In this document: positions 12,479-30,097 of the stretch, in pieces
Layout of the letters: each line of letters begins with the position of its first letter
How positions within the stretch are numbered: the stretch's first letter is position 1
Assembly: GCA_002261195.1 (NCBI GenBank)
Contig: MVBO01000012.1
Coordinates: 116,048-180,047, forward strand
Reading direction: 5' to 3'
Origin: Bifiguratus adelaidae
Taxonomy: Eukaryota; Mucoromycota; Endogonomycetes; Endogonales
DNA: 64,000 nucleotides
The notes under the pieces: model-generated
What the model was told of the DNA's origin: nothing
Seen by the model: only the letters and a program-made list of their open reading frames with translations
Database searches by the model: none
Program-made: the position numbers and the translations under genes

Positions 12479-14486
12479 ATGGCAGACAGTATGGACGTTG
12501 AAGCAATGATTGAAGCACCTTACACAAAGGATGCCTCTTACGGAGATCGGGACTCCGTGAATGGACATGGCGGTCACCATGAGAGGGATCGGTAAGTGTT
12601 GTGAAGCAATACTCGGTCAATGTGAACCTTGTATCGCTAACCTCTGAATAGCTATGGGTATCGGGATAGAGAGCATGATCGTGATTATCGCTCCTCACAT
12701 CGTCGTCATAGATCGTCTTCCAGAGGATCACGGGATAGTCGCCACAGCTCAAGGCACCTTTCGCAGGAGCGAGACCGGGACGATCGACATCGTTATTATC
12801 GACGGGATAGAAGCCGGAGCCCGTACGAACGAAGTCGGCGCGACCATCACTATGACAGTCCGCGGCGAAGTAGGAGTCCTCGCAGAGATGATTACCGCGA
12901 ACGTCGAGGGTCTGTAGGCCAAGTATATTCGCTAAAGAAAGAGTTGCTGAAAGTTCAACTTAGCGGTGGCAGACGTAGAGGTCGTTCTCCATCTCCCGAA
13001 GTTCCTGCTGAGGAACGTGACAGACGAACAGTGTTTGTGTCTCAATTGGCTCAACGGTTGACCAACAAAGAGCTCTATGACTTCTTCGTCAACGCAGGAA
13101 AAGTGCGGGAAGCCAAGATTATCACAGATCGCAACACAAAGAGATCGAAAGGGTAAGTAGACATTGAACCGGAGGGCAAGGCTTCTGCTCATACATAAGC
13201 AGTGTTGGGTACGTGGAGTTCTATGATGAGTTTTCCGTCAAAAATGCCCTCTCCATGACGGGCCAAAAGCTTCTAGGCATCCCCGTGATCGTTCAATTGA
13301 CGGAGGCGGAAAAGAACAGAATTGCCATGGCCGCAGCCCAGGCAGCGTAAGTAGTGCTCTCTCGGACCTGATGTAGCTATACTCACAACCTTTTAGGAGC
13401 GCAAACCGCATTCCCGAGGGCAACTACAACCGCCTTTATGTCGGTGGAATACATCAAAAGGTGACGGAAGAGGATTTGAGACAATTGTTTGATCCCTTTG
13501 GAAAACTGGAGTTTGTTAATCTCCATAAAGACCCAGAGACCGGGCTATCTCGCGGGTTCGCCTTCATCGAGTAAGTCCTTGCTGTTATATTGAAAGTCAG
13601 GGTGTTGATACACGTTTTTAGATATAAGCATTCATCTGACGCCAAGGACGCTCTCCGACAGCTTAATGGCTACGATTTGGTCGGACAACCTGTGAGTGAT
13701 AAAACCTTACATCTTGACGATAACTAAACTTGTGCTATAGATCAAAGTTGGCTTTGTTACGGACAAGGCTTCAGCGGACGCTAACCTGGATGATGGAGGT
13801 ATGTAATAAATGTTGCCAGGCCTGCCAAACACTAACACTATCCATACAGAAACGGTGGGCTTGGCACTCAACTCACAGTCTCGTGTAGAGCTCATGCACA
13901 AGTTAATGGCAAGAGACAGCGAAATTTCATCGGCGAATTTGAACCCTGTGTAAGTCATTTAGCTGATGAGCATGACGCCGGCGCATACTCATAATATTAC
14001 CATAGAGTAAAGCCAACGCCGCAGATTCAGGCGGTTAAGACAATTTTGCTGCAAAACATGTTCAATCCGGCAGAGTAAGCATCAACGAGCGGCATTGTGC
14101 ACGGAGTGGGCAAATAGCTTACATTCTGGAATAGGGAGACCGAACCGAATTGGGCGAAGGAATTGGAGATAGACGTCAAGGAAGAGTGCGAGAAGCATGG
14201 CAGAGTAGTCCACCTTGCTGTGGATGAAGATTCAGTGGTATGTGCTTTCATTAAGCCCAAGTTTCTCCTCGCTGATGTGAACTTTAGGGCGACATCTATG
14301 TGAAATATGAAAACGTAGATGCTGCTAAGGCGGCCATCGCAGCGCTACAAGGCCGATGGTTCGGAGGCAAGCAGGTATGTCAAAAAGGAGTGGCAGATGG
14401 TCGCTTTCTTCTCGTACTTATGGTCGATCTAGATCAAGGCCACATACATTTCAGAGGCAGTATATAATGCTCGATTTTCACTCTGA
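12479..14486 (+). CDS. RBM39/CAPER/Rsd1-type splicing factor
   Basis: This SR-like nuclear splicing factor has an N-terminal RS/RD-rich region (roughly residues 35-150) and three RRM modules. RRM1 starts [24 protein letters not shown]2 starts [21 protein letters not shown], and the last is a UHM type with the RxF motif GRWFGGK near the end, preceded by [12 protein letters not shown]. That order is diagnostic for RBM39 and S. pombe Rsd1, which bind U2AF and SF3B1 through the UHM. Around ten short introns interrupt the gene. The start is MADSMDVEA at 12479 and the stop is at 14486 after AVYNARFSL. It shares a tail-to-tail gap of 266 bp with ROGDI. Confidence 0.93.
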
Positions 14487-14752
14487 ACGGTACTTCCCCT
14501 CTGAAGCGCTGCTATTGACGAATCGGCTTTCTTCTTACTTATAGTGTATAATACCATCTTTGACGACATTCCGGACCCTTCAATGCTTAATCTGCGTGTC
14601 TGCGTTGCCAATGGCTTAAGACTGGAGCAAGTGTGAATGTATTCTTACTGCCTTTCGAGTCTAGGGCCGTATAGCCGAAATTTTATCTCTCAACCACACG
14701 GTATCATAGTGAATACTGTACAATGCGCCAACGTGAATACAATGACCCTGCT

Positions 14753-15998
14753 CTAGAAAATTGGCTCAAATAGGGATAGTTTTTTGATATGCTGCAAGCA
14801 GATATCTTCTATTTGACGAAGAGTATGCTGTAGTTCTTGAATTGAGGGTGAATTGGCTTCAATGACCACTTGATCAGTGATTAGTGCGTACTTGTCCTTG
14901 TATTGTCTGCGGCACGATTCTTAGTGATCTTCGCCTCCACCTACACTTAACTCACATGACCCTGTTGGCTGGTTTTGCCTGCGTACTTAAACCAAATCGA
15001 CTTCCACGTGCCGGTAAGCTGGGGTGAAAGTCCAGAGCAGCCACGAAGCAAATGACGTTGCCATCCTGTATCCGAAATTCGACGACGACATCCTCCGGAA
15101 GTTCTGGTTCAAAAGCCTTGACAAATGTTAACATGACAAGCTTCGGACGTTCTTTGAACCTACCTTGGCATAACAGACTTTGTGCGGAAATATGCGATCT
15201 TGACTCGTTTGCGAAAGTGCAATCTTGCCCTGCTTTGAGTATTTGCTAATGTTTTCTAGGAGCTATGTCCTGTAAGTTTTCATCATCCTGTCCGACATGC
15301 CTCGCGTACCATTTTCGCTTTTGTGGCATTGGTGAGGTCGGCGGAATGCGCATTGGCTTCTCGCGAAGCGAGTATGGTGTAATTGCGGGCAGTTTGAAGC
15401 TGTTGAGTGTAAGCAGACATTGCATAGGCAAGTTACAACATACTTGATCTAGGGAATATGGCCTTGCGCCAGAAATGCGTTCTTTAAATGCGGCGCCTTT
15501 GCCCGTACTGGCAAGCTTGATATTGAGTTCCTTTGAGGGACATGATGAATATATAGAGCTTGCCGAGAAATGCTGCTTACTCCTTTGGTAATCTCATGCC
15601 CTTTAAGATGTATAAAGCCTTTCAAGACATCACTACTACGCGACTGTCAGCTAAGCGATCTACAGCACAATTCCATAACTTACTTTGTGGACGACAACGC
15701 CAAGGAAGAGCCATTATCATCTGTCACTCGCGTCAATCGATCGTCTTGTAGTCTGTTGTATAGTCCACTCACTGGTATTCGCGTCCGTCAAGACGAGACA
15801 CCTCTAGACAGCCAAAGCTTCACCAAGATATCCAGGAATGTATAGTCTATACCTACCTCCAGTTTCTTGCAAATGTCAGCTAGAACGGCAGGAAAGTCCT
15901 CCCCCAACAGCCATGCTAGCTCGTGACGCTACAACAATGCACGTCAATACATCCAACTTGCCGCCCGTCAAACTCACCAGTACGTCAAGCTCGTCCAT
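14753..15998 (-). CDS. ROGDI / RAV2-like RAVE complex subunit
   Basis: Rogdi proteins and yeast Rav2 work with Rav1/DMXL and Skp1 in the RAVE complex that reassembles V-ATPase on vacuole or endosome membranes. The protein starts MDELDVL (15998-15978) and continues over an intron with RHELAWLLGEDFPAVLADICKKLE, matching the Rogdi N-terminal helix EEFRWLLHDEVHAVLKQL. Further on are SDVLKGFIHLKG, LQTARNYTILASREAN, AFEPELPEDVVVEFRIQDG and the end ALITDQVVIEANSPSIQELQ. About eight short introns occur; the stop TAG is at 14753-14755. A longer antisense ORF upstream of the ATG is not used because WDR81 coding begins there on the other strand. Identification rests on aligned motifs from memory, so it is good rather than certain. 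Confidence 0.82.
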
Positions 15999-16040
15999 GA
16001 AATAGTGAGGAGTGTGACTTTTGGCCAGGAGAACCATGAC

Positions 16041-22697
<6,657 letters not shown>

Positions 22698-22784
22698 AAC
22701 GATAGATGTGATCCATTTATTCTTCAACGTATGATGGTCTAGGTGCATGCAATGAATATCTCACATTGAAGAATATGGATGGAG

Positions 22785-25700
22785 TTATTGTTGTTGTTCT
22801 TCTTCTGCCGCTCTCCTTGCAGCTTCTCTAGCACGCCAGCCTCCACCGGGTGCGGATGAAGGAGTCGCCGGAGAGCTTGATTCAGAGCGACTGGAAGGTG
22901 TCCATCGATTCCTGTTTTCTGCACCGGCGCCATCTTGTCTTTGGTGAGGAGGCACCCATCGGTTCGGTGGAGGTGTTTCAGTGCGTGATTCATTGCGTCT
23001 TGCAGCGCGTCGCTCTTCAGCTCTTCTTTCGGCTTCAAGTTCACGCTGTCGTTGTCTCTCAGCCATCTCGTCCAATTGAGCTGGAGCTCGCTGAGCCGGT
23101 GGAACCCAACGACTTGGCGTTGGAGTGTTAACGCTTGGAGAGGCAGGTGCTGGTGCGCGGCGAGCGGCCCGACGTTCTTCCAGTCTGCGTTCAGCTTCGA
23201 GCTCCCGTTGACGTTGCCTTTCGGCTTGTTCCTCGGCTTGTCTGTGGACAAACACGTTAAAAGACATGCATCCAATAAGGCCATATACTTACCTTCGGGA
23301 TTCTTCCCGGGCGGCGCGTTCTCTCTCGAATGCAGCCCTCTTTTCTTCCGCCTTGCGGGATGCCTCCTCTTCGGCTTCGCGAGCTGCCTTCTCTCTTTCC
23401 AATCGAGCTTTTTCTTGTGCTTCGCGCTGTGCCTCGACTTCAGCCTTTCTGGCACGGTACGCTTGCAGTCTCTTCGCTTTCTCTTCCTCGATCTTGTGTT
23501 CGGCAGCGCGACGCTTGGCCTCAAATTCCTCGTGACGTTTTTCTTCGACTTCCTTGCGATAAGTCTCGTAATCGGGTATCATACGCATCATGCGCTTCTT
23601 GATAGCCAAGTCCTCAGCGTGACGCTGAGCAGCTGCTTCTTGCTTGGCTTTCTTCGCAGCTTCATGGTAGGCTCTATCGGCCTTACGTTGTCTCTCGTAA
23701 TCTTTTTCGAGGAGAGGGATCTCTTCCTTGCGGTACGCTCGCTCAATGTGATCCATTCGCTTAGCGATAGACTTGAGCCTATCGTTGAGCTCCCTCTTTT
23801 CCTTTTCAATCTGCTCAACCTGCAGCTTGACTAAGGTCTCAGTGTCAGCCGTAGCCAGCTCCTTCTCATCCAGCTTAAGCTTGCTCTTCTGCTTGAGAGC
23901 ATCAGCCAATTTACGAGCTTCCTCACGTTGAATGGCCTCGTGTTCACGACGAATACGTTCCAGTTCACGCTTCTTGCTCTCTTCGGCGAGACGAATACGT
24001 TCAGCTTCGAGCTCTTGTTGTTGCTTGAGCGCTCGTTCGCGAGCCTCTTCCTTCTCTTTGCGCATGAGAAGCGTCTCGATATGCTCCTTGCGCCGTTCAA
24101 TGATGGCTTTACGTGCAAGCGTCGCCTTGTGCTCTTCCTCGGCACTAGCGAGTGCCTTGGCGAAAGCCTTCTTCTTGGCTTCTTCGTGACTTTCCAAGCC
24201 TCCGTCGATGATGTTGAGGCTGGTTGCCAGCGAAGTGCCGAGATGGACGAGCTGAGAGCGCATGAGGTCGGAAGGCGAGGATTGAAGTTTTGGTCCCTCG
24301 GCAATGCTGCCCTTGAAAGGAGCGAAGAGATCGGTTTCGAAGGTCAATGATTGGGTGGCGTGGTCAATGCGAATGGAAAGTTCACCCTTCTTGCAGCCAT
24401 TCATGATAAACTTTTCGATGGTTGCGGCATCATAATTGTATGGCTCGGGGAAGTTCGCCAACTCAATGACGGTACCGAGCTTGATGGTAGTATACACTTG
24501 AGACAATTGTTGAAGGAGACGTGTAAGAATGACTTGATGCAGAGGTTGTACGTATTTGACGAAATCCTTATCCTCAGCGAGAATAGCGAGGATAGGCTTA
24601 ATCTTCTTGCAGATAGAAAGCGGATGAAATTGAACCTCGAGAATGTTGTAGAGATCCCGCAATTCAGGTCTAACGAGGCGAAGTATGTTCTTGTTGAGAG
24701 CCTCCTTGAGCAAATGCGAGCGAGACGGTGCAGTTCCCATGCCTAGCAATGCTGCCAAGCGTTGATTTTTGTTGCTCTTTTGCTCATCCGCTTCAACGTA
24801 GCCAGGACGGATTTTGGAAGTGGTGATGACTGGGATGGCGAGAGCAGAAAGGAGCACGGTAGACGCCATGCGGCTAATCTCGGACTCAGCAGCCATACGT
24901 TGACTGCGAACGATGCTGAAGTAACGATTCCAACTAGCGGCATGGAAGAGGTAGTTCTCGCTGACCATGAAAATGCGCGTAAGCTTTTCGTAATAGTTGG
25001 CCATCATGGCAGGTTTTGGTGGACGCTTGCTCATGGAGAGAAGGTTGAAAATATCCTCGACACTGCGATAAGCTTCCTGCCATAGCTCCAATTCGACAGC
25101 TGCAGACAGTTGATTGAATCGAGTATCGAGATGACGTTGCAAAGATTCTGGGTCGTTGAGATTGATCGAATGAGACTGGTGAGAATACTTGGCAATGTTC
25201 GACAAGTGATTACGCAATAGGTCACAAAGACGTCGGAATTCGGTCTTACGCTTGTATTTTAGACAGAATTGGAAAGCTTGATTGGCAATCTCTTGATAAA
25301 GGATTTCCAAGCGAGCGTTATTCCGAAGAATATCCAGTACGGTGCGATAGCTCTCCCACAAGAACTTGAGCCAGGGTGTGACGACAGCACGGTCCGTACG
25401 ATCCTTGCTCTGTTCGCCACTCACAGTTGAAAGCAAAACAGACTCTGGCGTCTCGGATGCTTCCAAGTCATCCATGTCATCGAGGGTAATTCGATCCGCC
25501 TTTTGCTGAGCTTCCGTTACCTTGGCCTCACTCAACTCGATAAAGTGCTTGATGACCAACTAATATGAACGCGTCAAGTTACCACCAGCTTTCGTCTCTG
25601 TATCGCGATCCTAAACGTACCTCGATGGTCCCAACACTGGTGTTTTGTGCAACATTCTTGTACTGGTGTAAGCCCTCCTTGACAAATTTGCCCTTGCGAT

Positions 25701-25884
25701 CATCCACGCATAACTCCACATAACGCATGACAATGGGCTCGAGAGATGCCAGAGGCACAGAACGTGATCGCTTGGAGGTAATCACGTCATGGAGCGTCTG
25801 CAAAGCAGCATTATTTTGCCCAACAGCGATGAGCTCTTCAGCCCGCTTCAAAGCGTTTTCGGGCTTTGAGAAGTACGGAGCCAT
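22785..25884 (-). CDS. TIF32: eIF3a (TIF32/RPG1), translation initiation factor 3 subunit a
   Basis: eIF3a is the scaffold of the eIF3 complex on the 40S ribosome. Three exons, 25884-25621, 25559-23293 and 23241-22785, give 995 residues. The N-terminus [19 protein letters not shown], the [13 protein letters not shown] helix, [21 protein letters not shown] and the PCI-domain region [25 protein letters not shown] are typical. From about residue 500 the protein is a long charged helix rich in E, R, K and A (the spectrin-like part). The C-terminus holds two nearly identical blocks, each starting [14 protein letters not shown] and ending RWVPP.QR. An upstream in-frame ATG was not used because it lies 5' of the conserved N-terminus, next to a TGGA repeat. 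The intron count is low compared with neighbours. Confidence 0.97.
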
Positions 25885-25885
25885 C

Positions 25886-25909
25886 GTTGGATGGATGGAT
25901 GGATGGATG
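25886..25909. repeat. (TGGA)n short tandem repeat in the eIF3a 5' leader
   Basis: Five or so copies of TGGA on plus (ATCC on minus) directly before the eIF3a start, ending in GCATCCATCC on the gene's sense strand. Confidence 0.75.
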
Positions 25910-25952
25910 CAAGGAAAGTAAAGCGAAGCAGCGCTCAAGCCATAGTGAAATT

Positions 25953-25966
25953 GGGGTTAGGGTTAC
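25953..25966 (-). promoter_or_regulatory. Telobox-like AACCCTAAC in the eIF3a promoter
   Basis: On the minus strand this reads GTAACCCTAACCCC, about 70 bp upstream of the eIF3a ATG. Telobox motifs bound by Tbf1-like Myb factors are known in promoters of fungal ribosomal genes; here it is only a sequence match. Confidence 0.45.
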
Positions 25967-26148
25967 TTTGTTGGGGGTGGGCTCGAATGAATTCCAATGA
26001 ATTCCAATGTTGCCAAGCGGACAGCGTTGGCCCGACCCTTTGTACATCTCGCGTCCTCCGTCATAGTCTGTATGACAGTGCTTGTGAGAAAGGCATACGA
26101 GTCCCTGATACGGGTTCTGCATTATGTCATCATTATACAGTACAGGTA

Positions 26149-26775
26149 TTACCATTGGCAACATCCACGCCTTGACGTTGTATCCTCTGCTGACAAGGTG
26201 AAGCGACGATCTGTTTCTTCTGTCAAATCTAGTTCAAAAGGAGGTACTTTGACCATCTTGACGATATGCATAAATGCTTCTTCTACATTGGTACCGTCCT
26301 TGGCACTTGTTTCGAAGCATGGAATAGGATTGGATTTGGAGGAGATGGATTGAGCCCAGGCATTGGCTTGTCGACGAGAAATGACGCGATTGTCAATGTC
26401 AAGCTTATTGCCAATGATGAGGAAGGGAAAGTCATCGGGGAAGGGAGTACCAGACTGTTGCAAAAAGTCTCGTCGCCAGCGTTCCAGGTTCGCAAAGGTG
26501 TGGTAGTTGTTGACGTCGTAGACAAGTACGCAAGCATCAGCCCCTCGATAATACGCTATACCTAGCGATAGAAAGCGCTCTTGGCCGGCGGTATCCCATA
26601 TCTGCAGCATCACCTTTCGGCCATCCTCTGTTCGCACCTGCTTTGTGATGAAGTCTGCACCAATCGTGGCCTTGTATGCGTTGGTGAAGCGGTTATGGAT
26701 GAACTGATTGCGTAAACAAGTCTTGCCGACACCACCATCGCCGATGAGGACGACCTTTAATATATCCTTGGGCAT
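26149..26775 (-). CDS. Rab7-like small GTPase
   Basis: A single-exon Rab of 208 residues. All G motifs are intact: P-loop GDGGVGKT (about residues 11-18), switch I YKATIGADF, switch II WDTAGQERF, NKLD and ETSAK. The sequence ..ATIGADF.TK.V and SLG.A.YRGAD..VLVYDV point to the Rab7/Ypt7 branch, which controls late endosome and vacuole fusion. Oddities are Gly instead of Ser in the P-loop (GDGG) and a C-terminus GCCQW, a CC-X-X prenylation site rather than the usual CXC of Ypt7. It may thus be a second Rab7 paralogue. The ORF could extend upstream by 65 residues (to 26970), but that part lacks family similarity and overlaps the first exons of the divergent glycosyltransferase gene. Confidence 0.9.
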   Translation of the reverse strand: MPKDILKVVLIGDGGVGKTCLRNQFIHNRFTNAYKATIGADFITKQVRTEDGRKVMLQIWDTAGQERFLSLGIAYYRGADACVLVYDVNNYHTFANLERWRRDFLQQSGTPFPDDFPFLIIGNKLDIDNRVISRRQANAWAQSISSKSNPIPCFETSAKDGTNVEEAFMHIVKMVKVPPFELDLTEETDRRFTLSAEDTTSRRGCCQW

Positions 26776-26832
26776 GCGCGTCGGATGGGCATTGAAGAAC
26801 GTGCCTTTTTTCGCTCGCTCTGCTTTTTCTGC

Positions 26833-29800
26833 ATGACGCGACCGTCGAGTGGGGGCAATGTAAGTGAATATGCGGTCTGAAAGCCCTTGATTGATCTGCC
26901 TAGGGTCCGGCGTTGCTGCATCGCCCCGTATTGTCCTCATTGTCGGTGCCTCGTCGATACCATGTCCCAATTCTATTGCTTAGACTCTTGAGTCTCGTGC
27001 CGGCCAGCTATGCGTTTGTACTCAATCTATCGCTAGCTTTTCACGTTGGCCAACGGGATAGTGGAGGTGCGACTGTTCTACGGAGCAGTAAGCTCGACTA
27101 TTATGTAGCTGCACTATGGGTAGGACGGCTTTGTTCGCGATGCTCTTTTGCTGATCAGAACGCTTTGTAGTGCGTGTTGGCTGGATATTGGAGTTGGGTG
27201 TTGGCCATGAGCATGATGAGAAGATGGCTATATCACTACGAACTGTCCAATGCATTGATCCGATTAGCGACATTGATCATGTTTATCTGGTCATTATCAG
27301 CCTTCGTACAATCAGCACTGGGTCCAGAGCATCCACTTTGGAGCGTGATGACGGTGTCCTTGTTCCTTTTGGCGTCCAATGTTATCAAGATTGTGATTGC
27401 ATCAAGCCCAAAGTACAATGTTAAACCAGAGGATATTCGTACGCCAACCCTCAATTACAAGTCTACACTGGTCAAGATCTTGGTGTTGCCGTTGCTCGTC
27501 GTGACGTTGGTGACGACCATCTGCACCCTAGTCCAAGTGAATTACGTCCGATATACGGCAAATCAACTCATTGAAAGGCGATATCGGTTAGATTCAACTC
27601 TAACATCACCTCAGTTTTCTGATGGTTTATCTGCCGTTATCATCATCATCTCTTCATGGACACCATCTTCAATGCGACAACGCGACATTGTCCGCAACAC
27701 AACCTTGAAGTTAGTACCTGATAATTCGCCATCACTTAATGTCCAATATCGATTTGTGCTCGGAGAGTGTCCCAGCGCACATTTGCAGACCAAGATGGGC
27801 GAAGCGATTGCGCAGGAGAGCAGGGACTATGGTGATCTCCTTATTGTGCCCTCTTCCGACCTCTACTCAGATCTCAGTCACAAGGTTTATCGTGCCATTG
27901 AATGGTCCACGCAAATCAAATACGACTTCCTCATCAAGACAGACGATGATGTGTTTGTTCGCTGGGATACGGTATTCCAAGAGCTGATTGCTCTTGGTCC
28001 TCAACGTCGTTATTGGAAGGGCCTCGCTTACTGGTATGTCGTCGGTAGCGAAATCATCCGCATAATAACATTCGCCTCAGGAACATTCCACCTATTGATA
28101 ATCGAGAAAACAAAAATGCCGTCTTCGACTACCCTTTACCTCTATTTCCCCCTTTTACCGCCGGGGCTCTGTACACATTATCGCACGATCTGGCATCGCT
28201 CATTGTTAGGGACGGTCCACGTCTGTTTACGCGTAACGAAGATCAAAATATCGGCATCTGGCTCTTTCCTTTCAATATCAAGCCCATTCACGACCGGCGT
28301 ATACAGCAAATCGACGTTTGCGAGGACGACATGATTGCGAAGCACTTCATGTCATCCTACAATCCAGGTGGAAGTATGCAAGACATGTACAACAACGTTG
28401 TCAATCAGCGACGTTTGTGTGAGGGATTCAAGCAACGGTATTGCGCCTTTTGCTACCCGTGCGAGGGTCGCAGCAATCATTGGCATGACTGGAATTTTGA
28501 TTGCGATCCAGACAGAGGAGTAACACTATACAAGCAACCTACGCTCGAAACCGCGGTGCAAGGCATATTCACACCTGTACAAGATCCAATAGAGGAATCC
28601 ATCATTGGCCGCAACGATGAATGGATCATACCTGGCGTTCTGAGTGAAATGATATCCATCTACTCATCGAGCGACAACTGGCATCTGGTACACTGGGTTT
28701 GTTGGACAACGGATCCCTCCACATTTGCGGATCGTCATTGGAGAACCATTGAGCTCATCTGGGTACATGAGCCACAAGCGGTCGTGTTCATGCTCTCCAC
28801 AACTCTCCCCAGCGACTTCTTCAAAGAGTATACCGACCGCGGTTATCAGATACACGTAGTACGGTTCTCAAAAGATCTCTTGCTAAAACACCGTTGGTAT
28901 CTTGGGGAGCACTCAAAACAATGGCTCGAAAACTGGGAAAAGTGGGAAAGCGGTCCCTTCTTTTTCTCTCATCTGACCGATTATATGCGCTATTTGCTTC
29001 TATACAAGTACGGAGGAACTTATATGGACATGGACGCTCTTTGGATTCGACCACCTCCCGACTCTGATATTCAGTTCATTGGAGCGGATTTCTCTAATGT
29101 CAAAAGCGATACCATATGGACTCTCGATGATTCGGGCATGTATCTCGCACCTGGTGTCATGCGCTTCCAAAGAGCATGGACGGCGTTCCGCGAAGTAGGC
29201 GAGGAAGCGTTCAGTCCCACCTATCGCGCGGATTGCTTCAATTGCGTCGGACCACGAGCCATTACGACCTATGTCCGTGACCATCGCTCAGCACTGGAGG
29301 AAGCCGGTCTAGTCATTCTCCCTAACGAAGTGCTCTATCCGCTGAACTACATGAAGATTCACGAACTCCTCCAACCAGATCCGCTTGCAGAGTACGATCT
29401 CAGAACGCGCCTCATGACCACGTCCTGGTCCATCCATCTTTTTGGCAAAATGACAAACGGTTTACCCATTCAAGAAGGCAGTGTCGTTGATGTTGTCTTC
29501 AAGAAATTCGATCTCGGCATTCCTCACCAATCTGAAGCAGTGTCTTATTCTCGACCGAAACTCGTCGGTCCGAGGACCTATGTTTACAGATCATTATCCG
29601 CTATCCAATCCATGACCCTCCGCTACAATACACATACCTTACAACCCAAGCCCGGTTCATTCCAGGGACTGGATGCCATCTACATCCGCGGTGGGCCAGC
29701 GACCTACAAGCAGGTTCAATTCACATTTACCGTCAGCAAGGGCAAGGTGCGGCTACGGAAGGGTGTTGATTTCAATCGAAATACGGTCACTCTCATGAAC

Positions 29801-29974
29801 CCATCCCAAATGTCGCTCAATGCTCTATTGGCCAATCTGATATACACGCCTCCACGCAACAATCGAGACGGTACTGATACCCTTTCCATAGAATGTGACT
29901 TCGGCATCGCCAAGGACATTCTACAGATATCCATTGTCAATTATGAAGCAGTCGAAGATCCTGACTTGTCATAG
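26833..29974 (+). CDS. Fused GT31 + GT32 glycosyltransferase with multi-pass membrane N-terminus
   Basis: Exons 26833-26859, 26904-27119, 27171-28033 and 28081-29974 join in frame into 999 residues. About five hydrophobic spans occupy residues 25-220. A GT31-type galactosyltransferase domain follows, with IIIISSWTPSSMRQRDIVRNT, YGDLLIVPSSDLYSDLSHKVYRAIEW and the metal-binding IKTDDDVFV near residue 338. A second catalytic domain of GT32 type (DXD sugar-binding) has FFFSHLTDYMRYLLLYKYGGTYMDMDALW near residue 685. The last 150 residues form a beta-rich module ending LANLIYTPP..N.DGTDTLSI, like a cadherin-like repeat. It probably works in the Golgi on a galactose-containing glycan, which is inferred. 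The first 27-bp exon is the least certain; ATG at 27207 is the first in the third exon. Confidence 0.82.
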
Positions 29975-30097
29975 ACCTCATGTAACATAGCTTTTCAAGA
30001 AGTTCAAGACACTATAATGCTTTGTCGACTAACAATTGGTGCATTGCTTGAGGCATGTGAATGTGTGATGAAGTCCATCCCTGCCACACTCCTCTTT

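Noticed and set aside
23052-23834. 260-codon plus-strand ORF, Phe/Leu-rich
   Set aside because: It is the antisense of the E/R/K-rich helix of eIF3a; the hydrophobic composition is a mirror effect.
25953-25966. Telomere remnant (TTAGGG-like)
   Set aside because: Less than two repeat units and inside a promoter; a telobox is the simpler reading.
26776-26970. 65-residue N-terminal extension of the Rab7-like protein
   Set aside because: No Rab has this part, and it overlaps the first exons of the divergent glycosyltransferase gene.
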